In this document: in pieces, positions 6,285 through 7,251 of the stretch | Numbering within the stretch: position 1 is the first letter of the stretch | How the letters are laid out: each line of letters opens with the position of its first letter | Assembly (NCBI GenBank): GCA_030824835.1 | Contig: JAPJRA010000163.1 | Location: 1 to 7,251 of the forward strand | Origin: Geminicoccaceae bacterium | GTDB lineage: Bacteria > Pseudomonadota > Alphaproteobacteria > Geminicoccales > Geminicoccaceae | Direction: 5' to 3' | DNA length: 7,251 nt | Position numbers and translations under genes: made by a program | The notes under the pieces: model-generated | Told to the model about the DNA's origin: nothing | Database searches by the model: none | Seen by the model: only the letters and a program-made list of their open reading frames with translations

Positions 6285-7251
6285 TCAGCGGGCGCCAGCG
6301 CGACCCAGGCAGGCCAGCACGAACGCGTACTGCTCGGCCAGGTCGCGCAGCATGTCGAAGCGGCCGGTCTGGCCGAAATGGCCCGAGCTCATGTTGATCT
6401 TGAACAGCAGCGGCGCGTCGTCGGTCCTGGTCGCGCGCAGGCGGGCCACATATTTCGCGGGCTCCCAGTAGGTCACGCGCGGGTCGCTGATGCCGGCGGT
6501 GACCAGCATCGGCGGATAGGGCTGCGGGGCGATGTTGTCGTAGGGCGAGTAGCCGTGGATCAGCTGAAAGGCGTGCTCGTCCTCGAGCGGGTTGCCCCAT
6601 TCCGGCCACTCGATCGGGGTCAACGGCAGGGAGGCGTCCAGCATCGTGTTCAGCACGTCGACGAACGGCACCTCGGCGACGACGCAGCCCCACAGCTCCG
6701 GGCGCAGGTTGGCGACGGCACCCATCAGCATGCCGCCGGCACTGCCGCCCTTGATCACCAGCTGCCCGGCACGGCTATAGCCCTCCCGGATCAGGTACTC
6801 GGCGCAGGCGATGAAGTCGCTGAAGGTGTGCGGCTTCTGCGCGAGCTTGCCGTCCCGGTACCAGCGATGGCCCATCTCGTCGCCGCCGCGGACGTGGGCG
6901 TAGGCGAAGGCGATGCCGCGGTCGAGCAGGCTGAGGCGCGACGGGGCGAAGGCCGGGTCGAGGCCGTGACCGTAGGCGCCGTAGCCGTAGAGCAGCAGCG
7001 GGCCGCCGCCCTCGGGCGGGAAATCGTCGCGGTGGACGATGGTGATCGGCACCGACGTGCCGTCGGGGGCTGGGGCCATCAGGCGGCGGGTGACGTAGCG
7101 GGCCTTGGTGTAGCCCGACGGGATCTCCTGCTCCTTGCGCACGATCAGCTCGCGCGTCGCCACCACGTAGTCGATCACCGAGGCCGGGGTGACCATGGAG
7201 GTGTAGCCGACGCGGATGCGGTCGGTCTCGAACTCGCGATTGTCGCCGAGC
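6285..7251 (-). CDS. ptrB: Oligopeptidase B, S9A serine peptidase (5' partial)
   Basis: Cytosolic serine oligopeptidase of the prolyl oligopeptidase family that cleaves short peptides after Arg or Lys. The gene runs in from beyond the right edge: 18 residues (LGDNREFETDRIRVGYTS) precede the ATG at 7196, so that ATG is internal. About 321 residues are visible, covering the end of the beta-propeller and the whole alpha/beta-hydrolase domain; roughly half of a ~700-aa protein is missing. Numbered from the internal Met, the catalytic triad is Ser152 in GGSAGGMLMG, Asp238 in ISDPRVTYWEPAK and His273 in MSSGHFG. Other oligopeptidase B landmarks are LLLYGYGAYG (67-76), HVRGGDEMG (101-109), VPFVDVLNTMLD (176-187) and EWGNP (199-203). 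Together these separate it from true prolyl oligopeptidase. One of the acidic substrate-pocket residues known from enterobacterial enzymes is retained (Glu196), but a second is Pro (Pro198). No functional link to the downstream LemA/DUF3137 genes is evident. Confidence 0.93.
   Translation of the reverse strand, partial: LGDNREFETDRIRVGYTSMVTPASVIDYVVATRELIVRKEQEIPSGYTKARYVTRRLMAPAPDGTSVPITIVHRDDFPPEGGGPLLLYGYGAYGHGLDPAFAPSRLSLLDRGIAFAYAHVRGGDEMGHRWYRDGKLAQKPHTFSDFIACAEYLIREGYSRAGQLVIKGGSAGGMLMGAVANLRPELWGCVVAEVPFVDVLNTMLDASLPLTPIEWPEWGNPLEDEHAFQLIHGYSPYDNIAPQPYPPMLVTAGISDPRVTYWEPAKYVARLRATRTDDAPLLFKINMSSGHFGQTGRFDMLRDLAEQYAFVLACLGRAGAR

Noticed and set aside
7194..7196. ATG as start of the oligopeptidase B gene
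   Set aside because: The frame continues to the window edge with typical family sequence (REFETDRIRVGYTS); this Met is internal.

Overview
This is a high-GC window from a bacterial chromosome. It looks alphaproteobacterial, perhaps Rhodospirillales or Reyranella-like. That placement is an inference from the GC-rich codon use and from the mix of families (fused NDP-forming acyl-CoA ligase, CaiD-like crotonase, DUF29, LemA/DUF3137, oligopeptidase B), not from a marker gene. Coding density is nearly complete: no stretch over 100 bases lacks a gene, and I see no tRNA, rRNA, CRISPR array, insertion sequence or phage gene.

Left half, plus strand (1-3836): a tight three-gene operon for CoA-thioester chemistry. 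It contains an acyl-CoA dehydrogenase (5' end cut by the window), a 681-aa fused acyl-CoA ligase of the NDP-forming (ACD) superfamily, and a 260-aa crotonase that aligns closely with E. coli carnitinyl-CoA dehydratase CaiD. The gaps are 1 nt and then a 4-nt ATGA overlap. Together the genes supply activation of an acid, alpha,beta-desaturation and hydration. Because of the CaiD resemblance, a trimethylammonium acid such as gamma-butyrobetaine or crotonobetaine is a reasonable candidate substrate, but the substrate is not shown by the sequence.

Right half, minus strand (7251 down to 3841): oligopeptidase B (5' end cut by the window), a LemA-family protein, a DUF3137 membrane protein and a DUF29 protein. 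LemA and DUF3137 overlap by 4 nt and form a recognisable membrane-associated pair of unknown biochemical role. DUF29 follows after a 56-nt gap. The two operons converge with only 4 bases between their stop codons.

Nothing here is a clear new system. The points most worth a second look are the non-CaiC-type ligase in a CaiD-like operon, a one-residue deletion in the CaiD active-site loop, Asp in place of the usual catalytic Glu of the acyl-CoA dehydrogenase, loss of specificity carboxylates in oligopeptidase B, and the C-terminal membrane extension of the DUF3137 protein.
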